DNA of 64,000 bases from an uncultured Candidatus Melainabacteria bacterium (GTDB taxonomy: Bacteria; Cyanobacteriota; Vampirovibrionia; Gastranaerophilales; Gastranaerophilaceae). Every line of letters begins with the position of its first letter. Position 1 is the stretch's first letter. The position numbers were made by a program, and so were the translations under genes. The notes under the pieces were generated by a model. It was not told the DNA's origin. It did no database searches and saw nothing but the letters and a program-made list of their open reading frames with translations. This document shows positions 27,863 through 36,424 of this stretch, one piece after another. The stretch lies in assembly GCA_934754775.1 (NCBI GenBank), contig CAKVIM010000002.1, positions 1 to 64,000 on the forward strand, read 5' to 3'.

Positions 27863-27892
27863 CCCACGCAAAGGGAGAGGAGGGACGCAATA

Positions 27893-27929
27893 AACATAGG
27901 AACCATCCATTGTGGATGGTTCCTATGTT
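27893..27929. terminator. Long perfect hairpin, probable terminator
   Basis: 17-bp perfect stem (AACATAGGAACCATCCA and its complement) with TTG loop, between convergent genes. Only a short T-rich tract follows on either strand. Confidence 0.65.
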
Positions 27930-27957
27930 AAAATCTATCATTCTTACTCTCAAATCT

Positions 27958-29331
27958 CTATTTCTTAGACTTTTCAAGTTTAGCTAATCTGGCTTCTAAA
28001 GCAGCGTTTTGTTTCTGCAACTCTTCTATTGTCTGCTGTTGAACCTTGACTGTATCTTTTAAAACAGTGACATCCTCTGCTACAGGTTTTAGCGTTGCTT
28101 TGATTGTAGTGATATCTTCTACCACAGCCTTAACTTTAGCATCTAATTCCTTAACAGCGTTAATTACGGCATAGAACATATCATCCCAACGAATTCTCAA
28201 GAATCCGTCATCACCCTTTTTAACCGCATCCGGGAATACTTTTTGCAAATCTTGTGCCATTACACCGACTTGAGGAGTCTTAGCTTCATCCTTCTTGAAT
28301 GTGTAATGGTAAAAATCCAATTTATTCAGCTCAGCTAAACCTGCAGTATAAGCCTCGCCAACATTCTTCAATCGACGGTCAGAAGTAATCCAACCAGGAA
28401 GATTCGTAAGTGGATCTCTACTACTAAACCCAGCAATCCAACGGTCAGCATTATAAGTCTTTGTTAAATTTGATATACATCTATATCCACTTCTTCCATC
28501 GTAAGACCTGGTTCCTGGTATATTTATATAGATACCACCACCGGCTATAGCAATATTTCCCTCAACTAGCAAATTCCCTGGGATACGCACTGTTTCATTA
28601 TTTGTACCAAGAACAATTTGATTTGCTGCAGTCGAAGTAGCACCTGCACCAATTGCGGTTGAATTATAATGTGTCGCTTTAGCGTAATATCCAACTGCGG
28701 TTGCTCTACCGGTACCGTTTCCTGTAGCATCCGCACCAGAACCTATTGCTACACCAGCTGATGCTGCAGTTGTTCTATCAACAGTACCATTACTGCTTGC
28801 TGTCGCATCATTACTACCAATTGCTACAGCATTCCCGCCAGTTGCAGTTGCTCCGTTACCGATTACTACAGATTGAAGATTTCCTGTAGTATTTGTACCG
28901 ATAGAAACTTGTTGAGTTGAAGCATTTCCGGCTTGATTTGTACCAATAAATACGCCTTGTTTTGGAAGAGGATTAGCATTAGTAAAACCTACTTTTTGAT
29001 CCTCAGTATCAAAAGTGAAAGATATAACCTCAGACCTACCGTTTCTTCCAAAACCCAATTGAGGTTCGCCACTCTTTGATTCGATATAGAGTTTAGGTTT
29101 TGTAACACCGTCAGGAACTTTGGTTGCCCCAATGATTGCAGAAGAGTTAGTGTCACCATTCATATTATATGCAACAGAATTCGATGTACCAGTGAATACC
29201 CACGGGCTATCACCATTGCCTGCCGATCTTGATAAATTTTTTGACACCATCGGAGCACTCGCTGCCGCTATAATCGCAACAATCAAAAGTACCACCATCA
29301 TCTCCATTAAAGAAAAACCTTTAGATTTCAC
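27958..29331 (-). CDS. Prepilin-anchored YadA-head-like protein with C-terminal S74 chaperone
   Basis: 457 residues with an unusual domain order. Residues 1-30 are a prepilin leader and helix (MKSKGFSLMEMMVVLLIVAI, G-F site at 5-6, E10). Residues 125-245 hold seven or more YadA/trimeric-autotransporter head repeats (VSIGTNT, VVIGNGA, AVAIGSND, VAIGSGAD, TAVGYYA, TAIGAGA, IVLGTN). Residues 316-400 match the peptidase S74 intramolecular chaperone (TSDRRLKNVGEAY with S317 as the expected self-cleavage Ser, GVMAQDLQKVFPDAV). Residues 400-455 are a coiled coil. This suggests a trimeric fibre whose chaperone cuts itself off. No autotransporter anchor is present. Confidence 0.8.
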   Translation of the reverse strand: MKSKGFSLMEMMVVLLIVAIIAAASAPMVSKNLSRSAGNGDSPWVFTGTSNSVAYNMNGDTNSSAIIGATKVPDGVTKPKLYIESKSGEPQLGFGRNGRSEVISFTFDTEDQKVGFTNANPLPKQGVFIGTNQAGNASTQQVSIGTNTTGNLQSVVIGNGATATGGNAVAIGSNDATASSNGTVDRTTAASAGVAIGSGADATGNGTGRATAVGYYAKATHYNSTAIGAGATSTAANQIVLGTNNETVRIPGNLLVEGNIAIAGGGIYINIPGTRSYDGRSGYRCISNLTKTYNADRWIAGFSSRDPLTNLPGWITSDRRLKNVGEAYTAGLAELNKLDFYHYTFKKDEAKTPQVGVMAQDLQKVFPDAVKKGDDGFLRIRWDDMFYAVINAVKELDAKVKAVVEDITTIKATLKPVAEDVTVLKDTVKVQQQTIEELQKQNAALEARLAKLEKSKK

Positions 29332-29394
29332 TCTCGCTATCCTTTCTTATTTTATTTAGTGTATATATTCATATTATCACATGAGGGTGGGTTT

Positions 29395-29790
29395 GTGAAG
29401 GGTAGAGCCTTGGGAAGTGGGGAATTGAGAATGGAAAATGGAAAGTGGAAAGTGGAAAATGGTTTTAAAAATCTGTATTGGTGCAAAAAATTGCACCCTA
29501 CTACTTGTAGATTTACACCTCACCCTAACCCTCTCCTCTTAGGAGAGGGAAGGGGCTAAAGACGTTCTTTGGTTAGGCATCAACCTCTACTTAGAGGAGA
29601 GGTCGCAGTCGTTGGCGAGCTGTGTGAGCCGTACGAATGCGGGTGAGGTGTCTATTTTTCCCCTTGCGGGTCGACACCTCACCCTTTTACACCACACTTC
29701 CATACTTGTAGACATAACTACTGGTTGGAAAGTGAAGCGAAAAATCTCCTGTTAGGAGAGGGAACGTGCTAAAGATGTTCTTTGGAAGAG
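29395..29790. repeat. Array of three CCTCACCC-type units
   Basis: An AATGGAAAATGGAAAGTGG arm (29430), then units at about 29517-29556 (CTCTCCTCTTAGGAGAGG), 29565-29650 (TAGAGGAGAGGTCGCAGTCG, GTACGAATGCGGG) and 29660-29765 (CACACTTCCATACTTGTAGA, CTCCTGTTAGGAGAGGG). No mirrored right arm before the GH13 gene end. Confidence 0.7.
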
Positions 29791-29802
29791 GCGGCGGACG
29801 CA

Positions 29803-31821
29803 TTACAGCTTCAACCAAACCGCACCGTATGGTGCGATACGCAAATGCATAGTTCGGTTCTTCAATGAAACATCCACCTTCACATCATCACCATTAACCA
29901 AATTCTTAAATGTTTCAATATGCCCCTCGGACTTCAAAACCACGTCCACAGGTATCGTTATCTCCGCAACCAACTTATCGCCGGACAAGTTATTAATAAC
30001 AAGTATCTTCTCATCCTTATAGCTCCTAATATAAGCAAAATTTGCAGGAGAAGCCGTTTTAACAAGTGTAAACTCGCCTTTTGACATAGAAGGCAGGCTC
30101 TTCCTCAACGCAATAAGGTTTCGAACCTTTTTATAAACCTTACTATTGAACGCATAATAATCTTTAGAAGAGCCATAGAAAAGCTTCGCAGGCACCGCCC
30201 CCCTATGGATATCACGGCTATCAAAATAACTCAAAAGTTTGAACTTGCCCTTTGCCTGTTTTTTCATTCGCTCAGTTTCACTCTTCTTCGCATTCTCAAA
30301 ATTATTTCTTACACCAACTTCATCCCCATAATAAATAATCGGAATCCCCGGCATTGACATCAAAATCGAAAACGCCATCTCTATCCTATCAGGGTTATTA
30401 TCTAGAAAATTCGCCAGTCTTCCACTTACGCCCAACCCTTTTCTGAACTCAGCACCCTTAGGAGCCAAAGCATTATAAATAACCTCTCTGGTTACAGGGT
30501 CTATCATCTCTAGCGTCAACTCATCATGAACCCGTAAAAATATTCCCCACGCAGCCGTAGAAGGTATCTGCGGAGTTGATTTATAAGCGTTTATGAAATA
30601 TTTCTTATCTCCGGTTACCAAAGACGCCCATATAGCCGGCATATACGGAAAATGGTAAGCTATCTGGAACTCATCCGTTCGCTTAACAACTTTTTCCTGA
30701 TTATCAATCGTAGTCTTAAACTTTCGCTCCTTGCCGAAATAAGGCAAAATATCATTAGGATACTGGCATGCCTCAGCTTGTATTACAGTCCTCGGAGCCG
30801 TCATCTGGATATAATTACTTATCAACTTAATCAAAGCATGCGTCTTAGGCTGATTCTCTGCATTAGTCCCATCCTCTTTAGACAAATAAGGAATAGCGTC
30901 CATCCTAAAAATATCAATCCCAAGATTTGTCCAATAATTAATCGTGTCTAACCAATAATACAAAACTTCAGGGTTTTCCCAGTTTACATCCAACTGAAAT
31001 GGATAAAACGTATGGTAAAAATAGTAATCCTTACCGTTCAAACTAACTTTGCGATAATGGTTATCAGTAATCTCTGGGAAAATCAATCTCCGTTTAGAAA
31101 CCTTACCATTCTTCTCTTTATACTCAACAATAGTCCCTATTTTCTCATCCACATATTTGGTATACTCAGGCATCTCATCTTTTACTACAAAATAATCCTT
31201 TTTGCTCTCATCACCCTTTAAAAACGCCTGAAACCACTCATGTTCATCAGACACATGGTTCAAAATCAAATCCGCCTTTATCTTAAACCCATTCTTCTTC
31301 GCCTCTTTAACAAAATCATTAAACTGACTCTTGCCACCCAAATCAGCCCGAATATTCCTTGGGTTCTTCACATCAAACCCCGCATCAGACATAGGAGAAT
31401 CCGCAAACGGCAACATATAAAGAGTCGTAACCCCTAAATCCTTCAAATAATCAAACATTGCAGCCGTATCCTTAAAAGTATTCGGTTTCTCCGGTGTCAC
31501 AACTCCAAACTGGTCAACATAAAACATATAAATAATTTCGTCCTTATACCAGCAATCAGGTCTGGATAAATCCTCTTGCTTAAGGTCCTCAGGACGACTT
31601 TTCATGCCGTTTTTAGCAATCTCAAGTAATCTGTTATAAATCGTCTTAGCATCTTTTTCGCCATAAACTTGAAGAATACTGTTATAAATTTCATTCTCAA
31701 TCTTCTTCGGAACCACAACCTCTTCCACAGGCTTAACCTCAGTCGAAGTATCCGCACCCGCTAACGTAGGAAGCGTCATAAAAAGCGACAACATCATCAA
31801 AAGCAATACTCTTCTTTTCAT
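29803..31821 (-). CDS. Exported alpha-amylase-family (GH13) enzyme
   Basis: 672 residues from ATG at 31821 (GGGGG 6 bases upstream). A TTG 12 bases earlier is rejected. Signal peptide MKRRVLLLMMLSLFMTLPTL places it in the periplasm or outside. GH13 barrel motifs: DLILNHVSDEHEWF (184-197), nucleophile D308 in GIDIFRMDAIPYL, acid/base E350 in VIQAEACQ, and H432-D433 in FLRVHDE. A C-terminal beta-sandwich follows from about 590. The DILPYFG and LRVHDELTLE context is closest to trehalose-synthase or amylosucrase-like subfamilies, which are usually cytoplasmic. Substrate uncertain. Confidence 0.88.
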   Translation of the reverse strand: MKRRVLLLMMLSLFMTLPTLAGADTSTEVKPVEEVVVPKKIENEIYNSILQVYGEKDAKTIYNRLLEIAKNGMKSRPEDLKQEDLSRPDCWYKDEIIYMFYVDQFGVVTPEKPNTFKDTAAMFDYLKDLGVTTLYMLPFADSPMSDAGFDVKNPRNIRADLGGKSQFNDFVKEAKKNGFKIKADLILNHVSDEHEWFQAFLKGDESKKDYFVVKDEMPEYTKYVDEKIGTIVEYKEKNGKVSKRRLIFPEITDNHYRKVSLNGKDYYFYHTFYPFQLDVNWENPEVLYYWLDTINYWTNLGIDIFRMDAIPYLSKEDGTNAENQPKTHALIKLISNYIQMTAPRTVIQAEACQYPNDILPYFGKERKFKTTIDNQEKVVKRTDEFQIAYHFPYMPAIWASLVTGDKKYFINAYKSTPQIPSTAAWGIFLRVHDELTLEMIDPVTREVIYNALAPKGAEFRKGLGVSGRLANFLDNNPDRIEMAFSILMSMPGIPIIYYGDEVGVRNNFENAKKSETERMKKQAKGKFKLLSYFDSRDIHRGAVPAKLFYGSSKDYYAFNSKVYKKVRNLIALRKSLPSMSKGEFTLVKTASPANFAYIRSYKDEKILVINNLSGDKLVAEITIPVDVVLKSEGHIETFKNLVNGDDVKVDVSLKNRTMHLRIAPYGAVWLKL

Positions 31822-31967
31822 AAATTCCCCCAAATCTTAACCTAATCCACGACAAACCAAGCGTTGCTCTATTCTAATATACCATAAATTTAACACAAGC
31901 AAAAAAGCCATGCGAAATCCGCACAGCTTAATAATTGGGGGTAATAATTAAAGATATATTTTTGAGT

Positions 31968-32216
31968 CTATACCTCTATGAAAAGTCGTCTTCCGACTAT
32001 ATTAGGCTGATTATTGTAATAACCGGCGAAATATCCGCCAACAACAGGTTTATTCTGTCCGTAATTCGCAAACGGGTTAGTTCCTTGAGCCGTAACAAAC
32101 GGGTTTCCACCACTTGATGCAAATGGGTTTGAGCTTCTGGTTCTGGTTACCGCACCCGCACTCACCGCCGGTGCCGATGTTAAAACTCTTGATAATAAAT
32201 TTACGATTTCTGACAT
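31968..32216 (-). CDS. Small NPF-repeat protein, unknown
   Basis: 82 residues from ATG at 32216, chosen for AGAAAGG 7 bases upstream. After MSEIVNLLSRVLTSAPAVSA comes a low-complexity stretch with three NPF tripeptides (SNPFASSGGNPFVTAQGTNP, next NPF at the end of this) and a Gly/Tyr-rich tail (GGYFAGYYNN). No membrane helix. The CHAP-like protein at 60473 also begins with NPFAN. Function unknown. Codon phase and ribosome site support it as real. Confidence 0.5.
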   Translation of the reverse strand: MSEIVNLLSRVLTSAPAVSAGAVTRTRSSNPFASSGGNPFVTAQGTNPFANYGQNKPVVGGYFAGYYNNQPNIVGRRLFIEV

Positions 32217-32319
32217 TTGATAAACCTTTCTTAGCATGGGTTTAATGATTTCATAACCGAAGTCAATTATTTTATCGACATTGATTCAAAAAACTTTACA
32301 AATTTTGAGAAAACATCAA

Positions 32320-32800
32320 CCGTTTAATGTATTTGGTTTGGCGTGCGACTACTGGTGGGGCGTGGGGGGGGTAAATGTATTTAGTTGGGCGTTGGGCTAC
32401 TAGTGGGGCGTGGAGGGAATGGACAATTGAAAATGGAAAATGGAAAATTGTTTTAAAAATTTGTATTGGTGCAAAAAATTGCACCCTACGACTCTTGTTT
32501 CACCCTCGCCTAACAGGAGAGGGTAGTTTTTCAATGTGAAAGCTGTGCTTGAACATTAGAAAAACGGGTGAGGTGGCAGCCCGCTAGGGGATACGACTAC
32601 ACCTCACCCGCATCCGTAACTCACATTCGTTCGAACGGCTGCGACCTCTCCTGTAAGTAGAGGTTGTTGTCTAACCAAAGAACGCATTTACGTGTTCCCT
32701 CTCCTAAGAGGAGAGGGCTAGGGTGAGGTGTTAGCCCGCAAGGGTAAAAATCTTATAAACTTATAAACAATTTTCCATTTTCCATTGTCCATTTAATAGC
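32320..32800. repeat. Composite inverted-repeat element, copy 4
   Basis: Two G-rich arm units (TGTATTTGGTTTGGCGTGCG, GGGGGGGTAAATGTATTTAG; 32328-32410), ATGGACAATTGAAAATGG (32419), an inverted-orientation GAGAGGGTAGTTTTTCAATG..GGGTGAGG hairpin (32495-32575), a second hairpin CCTCACCCGCATCCG..CTCCTAAGAGGAGAGG..GGGTGAGG (32602-32730), then the inverse arm AATTTTCCATTTTCCATTGT (32769). Confidence 0.7.
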
Positions 32801-32807
32801 CTACATG

Positions 32808-32962
32808 CCAGTAACCCTACGGGATGTTCCCCGACCAGTTAGCTACGTGCGTGTTCGTAGCGTCCGACTTGTAGTCCCAATATTGAGGGGAACCTGTAGT
32901 TTTCACCTTCAAACCAGTAGTCCTACGGGATGTTCCCCGACAAGTTATCTACGTGCGTAGCA
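32808..32962. repeat. Direct repeat, about 50 bp, 106-bp period
   Basis: CCAGTAACCCTACGGGATGT (32808) and CCAGTAGTCCTACGGGATGT (32914) both continue into TCCCCGAC.AGTTA.CTACGTGCG. The second copy ends exactly at the TAG of the flagellar gene (32963). Confidence 0.8.
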
Positions 32963-33799
32963 CTATTGGGTTGCCATTTCCATTGCTGATTGTAGCAAGT
33001 CTTTATTAGACTTAATCAACGCATTAACGAGTTCCATTTGAACCTTAGCTTGTTGATAATCAGACATATTAGCCTTAAAATCTGTATTAGCTTGTTCCAA
33101 AAGTCCTGAGCGGATTTCGCCACGACCAACTACCGGTTTTCCTGATTCAGGGGTTTCTATAAACACCCCGTCTTTCACTTCGTAAAGCCCGTTCGGGTTA
33201 TGGAAATTAGCTGTTGCGATTTTATAAAGCGGTACTGAACGGTTTCCGCCATCAGCCTTACCATAAATTGTACCATCGTTTTTAATCTCGTATTCGTCGT
33301 ATTTACCGAGGAATTTACCATTATTCGGGTCAATCCAGAGCTTGATATTTGTAGTCGGAATACTCATTGCTCCGCCTTTAAGAGCAGTTTCTTCGTACAA
33401 ATCTGAGCTAATAGATTTTGTACCGGACATAATTTCGCCCTTGTCATTAAGGATATAGCCTTGAACCGTAGCACCGCTTGCCGCTTTATAAACGCCTTCT
33501 GAGTCAAACGTGAATTCGCCCAAACGAGTGTAAGAAACATTGCCTTCCGGAGTTCTCAGCACAAAATACCCGCTACCTTCAAAGAAAAGGTTTTCATTTG
33601 AAGTACCAGGAGTTGATTTACCTTGACCGAGGTTCTTGACATTGTTGTCTATAACCGCACCGCCGAGGAAAGTTTTGAACGTAACTTTGTTTTCTCTAAA
33701 CCCTGGAGTATAAACATTGGTTAAGTTTTCCGCCAGCACGTCCATCCATTGCGTAGTTGCTTTTTGGGTGTTAATCGCTGTTGTGTAGATATCATTCAT
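32963..33799 (-). CDS. Flagellar hook/rod protein of the FlgE/F/G family
   Basis: 278 residues. N-terminal rod motif (LAENLTNVYTPGFRENKVTF), central FlgE/F/G motif (EGSGYFVLRTPEGNVSYTRL then GEFTFDSEGVYKAASG), and C-terminal helix (SDYQQAKVQMELVNALIKSN). Length fits FlgF/FlgG rather than full hook protein. It assembles outside the inner membrane and is exported without a signal peptide. Overlaps the upstream FliK-like gene by 8 bases. FlgF and FlgG cannot be distinguished from this alone. Confidence 0.8.
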   Translation of the reverse strand: MNDIYTTAINTQKATTQWMDVLAENLTNVYTPGFRENKVTFKTFLGGAVIDNNVKNLGQGKSTPGTSNENLFFEGSGYFVLRTPEGNVSYTRLGEFTFDSEGVYKAASGATVQGYILNDKGEIMSGTKSISSDLYEETALKGGAMSIPTTNIKLWIDPNNGKFLGKYDEYEIKNDGTIYGKADGGNRSVPLYKIATANFHNPNGLYEVKDGVFIETPESGKPVVGRGEIRSGLLEQANTDFKANMSDYQQAKVQMELVNALIKSNKDLLQSAMEMATQ

Positions 33800-34913
33800 C
33801 TTGGCGTCCCTTCTTTCGGTTTTCCTTATCGTCTTGTTTTTGTTTTCTTTGGTTCAATTCGTCGTACTCAATATTGTTGTCGTCGAATCTTTGTCTCAAA
33901 ATCGGGAGATTTTCTTTCAGGTAAGCTTCTGCTACTTGAGAGCTTGGAAGAAAATCTGCGGAGATTTTTCCTGACTTACTTATTTTTATAATGACAGAAA
34001 TATTATTGTCAAAATCTATTCTTACAGGTTTGTTATCATTCATTGATTTTGCAATCAAATCTGCAAGTGTTTTAGATACTTGTGAAGATTTGGCAGTTTG
34101 TTCGCTCATCTCTACAGAGCCGTTTTCAACAAGGTTTGCGAAGAAATCAACATCAGCCTTATCCATTATCACGCTATCAAATTTAACCACAGTTTCAACG
34201 GTAACGTTAGTATTCTTATCGACTTTTTTAACCCCTTCAGAGTTAACAACGGTCTTTGTATCAGGGGCGATTTGTGTTTCTTGCGATTGTGCAAGAGCCA
34301 TATTTTTATTAGCCATCGCAATATTTTCCGCCATTGTAGAAAGAATTGCGTTTTCTTCTTTCAAATCAGCTTCAGACACTCGAAGCTTTTGAGAGTCTTG
34401 ATTATTCATGAACTCAGCGAAAGGCTGTCCGCCCGTATTGAAGTCCATGTTCATATTCATTTGCATGTTAAGTGGCAGTTCTTTTGGATCCGGAACATTC
34501 ATATCATTGTTAATCAAGCTGTTATCCTCGTTTTTTTTGTTATCGTCAAAGAGATAATTTTTCTTTAACCCGTCCGGAGAATTCTCATCCTTATGATTGA
34601 GTCGTTCGTTGATTTTTTCCACCGCATCTTGCAACCCACCAATAACATCATCGAGCTTCTCATCACCCTCTTTCGTTTCATCCGAAGATGTTTTTTCTTC
34701 TTTTTCCTTTACTGTTTTAGAATCATCTTCTGATTTTTTTGTTTTTTCGGTTGACTTAGCCTCATCCGCCTTTTCTTCAGATTTAGCCTTATCGGTTTTT
34801 GACAAATCTTTTAGCTCATCGGCAAAATTCGCAGAGCTGTCTTTTTTGCTCACTGTGGATGTTGTACCGGTATTGCTTATTGAACTAACACTTGTTTTTG
34901 CGTCTATATTCAT
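33792..34913 (-). CDS. FliK-like hook-length control protein (divergent paralog)
   Basis: 373 residues. The first 240 are low-complexity, Lys/Glu/Ser/Thr-rich and disordered (KSEEKADEAKSTEKTKKSED). A compact C-terminal domain at about 285-350 (PVRIDFDNNISVIIKISKSG, then VAEAYLKENLPILRQRFDDN) resembles the FliK C-terminal substrate-switch domain. It lies between a FliJ and a rod/hook gene, as fliK often does. A second, more typical FliK is at 42571, so this is an additional copy or a switch protein of a separate apparatus. Confidence 0.6.
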   Translation of the reverse strand: MNIDAKTSVSSISNTGTTSTVSKKDSSANFADELKDLSKTDKAKSEEKADEAKSTEKTKKSEDDSKTVKEKEEKTSSDETKEGDEKLDDVIGGLQDAVEKINERLNHKDENSPDGLKKNYLFDDNKKNEDNSLINNDMNVPDPKELPLNMQMNMNMDFNTGGQPFAEFMNNQDSQKLRVSEADLKEENAILSTMAENIAMANKNMALAQSQETQIAPDTKTVVNSEGVKKVDKNTNVTVETVVKFDSVIMDKADVDFFANLVENGSVEMSEQTAKSSQVSKTLADLIAKSMNDNKPVRIDFDNNISVIIKISKSGKISADFLPSSQVAEAYLKENLPILRQRFDDNNIEYDELNQRKQKQDDKENRKKGRQDE

Positions 34914-34917
34914 TTTT

Positions 34918-35400
34918 CTATTCCATTTCTATTCTTTTTAATTCTGCTTCAAGCTCTCGTTCTTCCTCTTCTTCTCGGGAGCGGATAAAGAACCTTTGCA
35001 CGCCGATTTCTGAAAATTGTTTCAGCTCAATAGCTTTCTGTTCTTCGTCATAAAGTTCTTTTTGTTTTTCTTTGTGTTTCTCAACAACTTTAACCGCTTG
35101 CTCGAGCTTCACGAGTTTTCTCTGTTCATCTTCCAGAACCCGCTGTAACCTTTGGCGTTCATCCTCTAGGGCATCTGCTTTATCCCAGAGATGGTGCAGG
35201 TATTCGTCATAATATTCCATCATGCGAAAATCTGCCGTCTTACGATTTTGGATTGTTTGTTGGATTTCTGCATTATTTTGCCTAATTTTTTCCTCTGCCA
35301 CATAGACTCGTTGCTGTGCTTTCTGTACCTCAAGCAACTGTTCTTCTTTCTTCCTAATACGGAAATCTAAAACTTTTTGTAGTCTATATACAAAGGGCAT
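34918..35400 (-). CDS. fliJ: Flagellar export chaperone FliJ (first paralog)
   Basis: 160 residues, nearly all coiled coil, opening FVYRLQKVLDFRIRKKEEQL, the standard FliJ N-terminus. FliJ links FliH/FliI to FlhA and promotes export. The C-terminal tail is very acidic (REEEEERELEAELKRIEME). Starts the small operon FliJ, FliK-like, FlgF/G-like. A second FliJ lies at 43811. The 35401-35565 gap is AT-rich and must hold divergent promoters; a TTGACT on the minus strand near 35490 is a possible -35. Confidence 0.85.
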   Translation of the reverse strand: MPFVYRLQKVLDFRIRKKEEQLLEVQKAQQRVYVAEEKIRQNNAEIQQTIQNRKTADFRMMEYYDEYLHHLWDKADALEDERQRLQRVLEDEQRKLVKLEQAVKVVEKHKEKQKELYDEEQKAIELKQFSEIGVQRFFIRSREEEEERELEAELKRIEME

Positions 35401-35565
35401 AATACATTCTCACAATTGTATTTTGACAGATTTTTTTTATTTTGGATACATCTATTTGTATGATTAATTATTTTTTCTTCAAAGTCAAAAATAATTCTTT
35501 AGAACTATATAAAATGCAACTGGTTAAGTTTAAAATGATAGGGTATAAAGAAAGTGTGTGAGATT

Positions 35566-35985
35566 ATGATTCAACCTGTAAATGCCTTAACCCCCAAGGT
35601 ATCAGTAAAGGGGCGTGAATACGGTAATCCAGTAAGCAGAAAAACTGAACGTCGACTTGCAATCATGAACGCCGGCGGCTTGTCAGTTGTTGCCGGAGCG
35701 GTCGTTACTGCTGTCGGTAGAAGCTTCACTTCTTCTTGGAAAAGTGCCGGACTAATCGGAGTCGGTGCCGGAGTTTTATCAATGGGATTTCTTTGCCCGC
35801 ATCTTTTGTACAAATCTGACATAAAATCTTATGCCAAAGAAAAAGAAATGGAAGTATTTACAAAAGAAAAAGAAATTCAGAAAAAGCTTCTAACAGACGT
35901 TAACGACGCTATTGACGAGCACGATCCCGAGCTTCACGACAAAATTGAGAATTACTCAAAAACAATTAATAACAAGGAAAACTAA
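35566..35985 (+). CDS. Small membrane protein, unknown
   Basis: 139 residues from ATG at 35566 (a GTG at 35554 is possible). Residues 40-85 hold two short hydrophobic, Gly/Ala-rich helices (GGLSVVAGAVVTAVGRSF, SAGLIGVGAGVLSMGFLCPH), followed by a charged helical tail (KSYAKEKEMEVFTKEKEIQK). Not recognised. Converges on the gene at 35982 with a 4-base overlap. Confidence 0.55.
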   Translation: MIQPVNALTPKVSVKGREYGNPVSRKTERRLAIMNAGGLSVVAGAVVTAVGRSFTSSWKSAGLIGVGAGVLSMGFLCPHLLYKSDIKSYAKEKEMEVFTKEKEIQKKLLTDVNDAIDEHDPELHDKIENYSKTINNKEN

Positions 35986-36419
35986 TCAACCGGAGTGTTT
36001 TTCCCGAACCCAAATCCTTCCCTAAGCACGGAGTAAACGGCACATCCTGCCAATCCCCAAGCCCCTATTTTTGAGAAGGTTCCTTTAGCTGCAAGAGCGA
36101 GCGAAGCGAAGCCCACCGGAATAATATTATTACCTAAAGAATTTAAGGCTCCTGATATGAACCCTTTTGTTTTTCCAAAAATTTTTATCAACGGATTATT
36201 CATACGAAGCTCTGCGACTTTGTTTTGAACCGCACTTCCTACTTGACTTTCGCTATCAAGTCCACGGGTTGAAGCGTGAACTTTTTCAAAATGGTCAGCA
36301 TCAAGAGCTTGTGTATAACGGCTTGAATTAGCCTTGCCGAGAGCAAAAGCATCATAAAGTACGGCACTCATTCCTGCCACACCTACTGTTTTACATACTA
36401 CCGTTGATACTATACCCAT
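35982..36419 (-). CDS. Membrane-associated unknown protein
   Basis: 145 residues with Ala/Gly-rich hydrophobic segments at the N-terminus (VSTVVCKTVGVAGMSAVLYD) and C-terminus (FSKIGAWGLAGCAVYSVL) and a polar middle. No known family. Starts 5 bases after the stop of the HEAT-like gene, so the two are co-transcribed. GAAGGA upstream at a long spacing. Confidence 0.5.
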   Translation of the reverse strand: MGIVSTVVCKTVGVAGMSAVLYDAFALGKANSSRYTQALDADHFEKVHASTRGLDSESQVGSAVQNKVAELRMNNPLIKIFGKTKGFISGALNSLGNNIIPVGFASLALAAKGTFSKIGAWGLAGCAVYSVLREGFGFGKNTPVD

Positions 36420-36424
36420 TGTTA

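Noticed and set aside
29120..29359. Plus-strand frame opposite the pilin/S74 gene
   Set aside because: Shadow of the minus-strand gene; no ribosome site and no coding features of its own.
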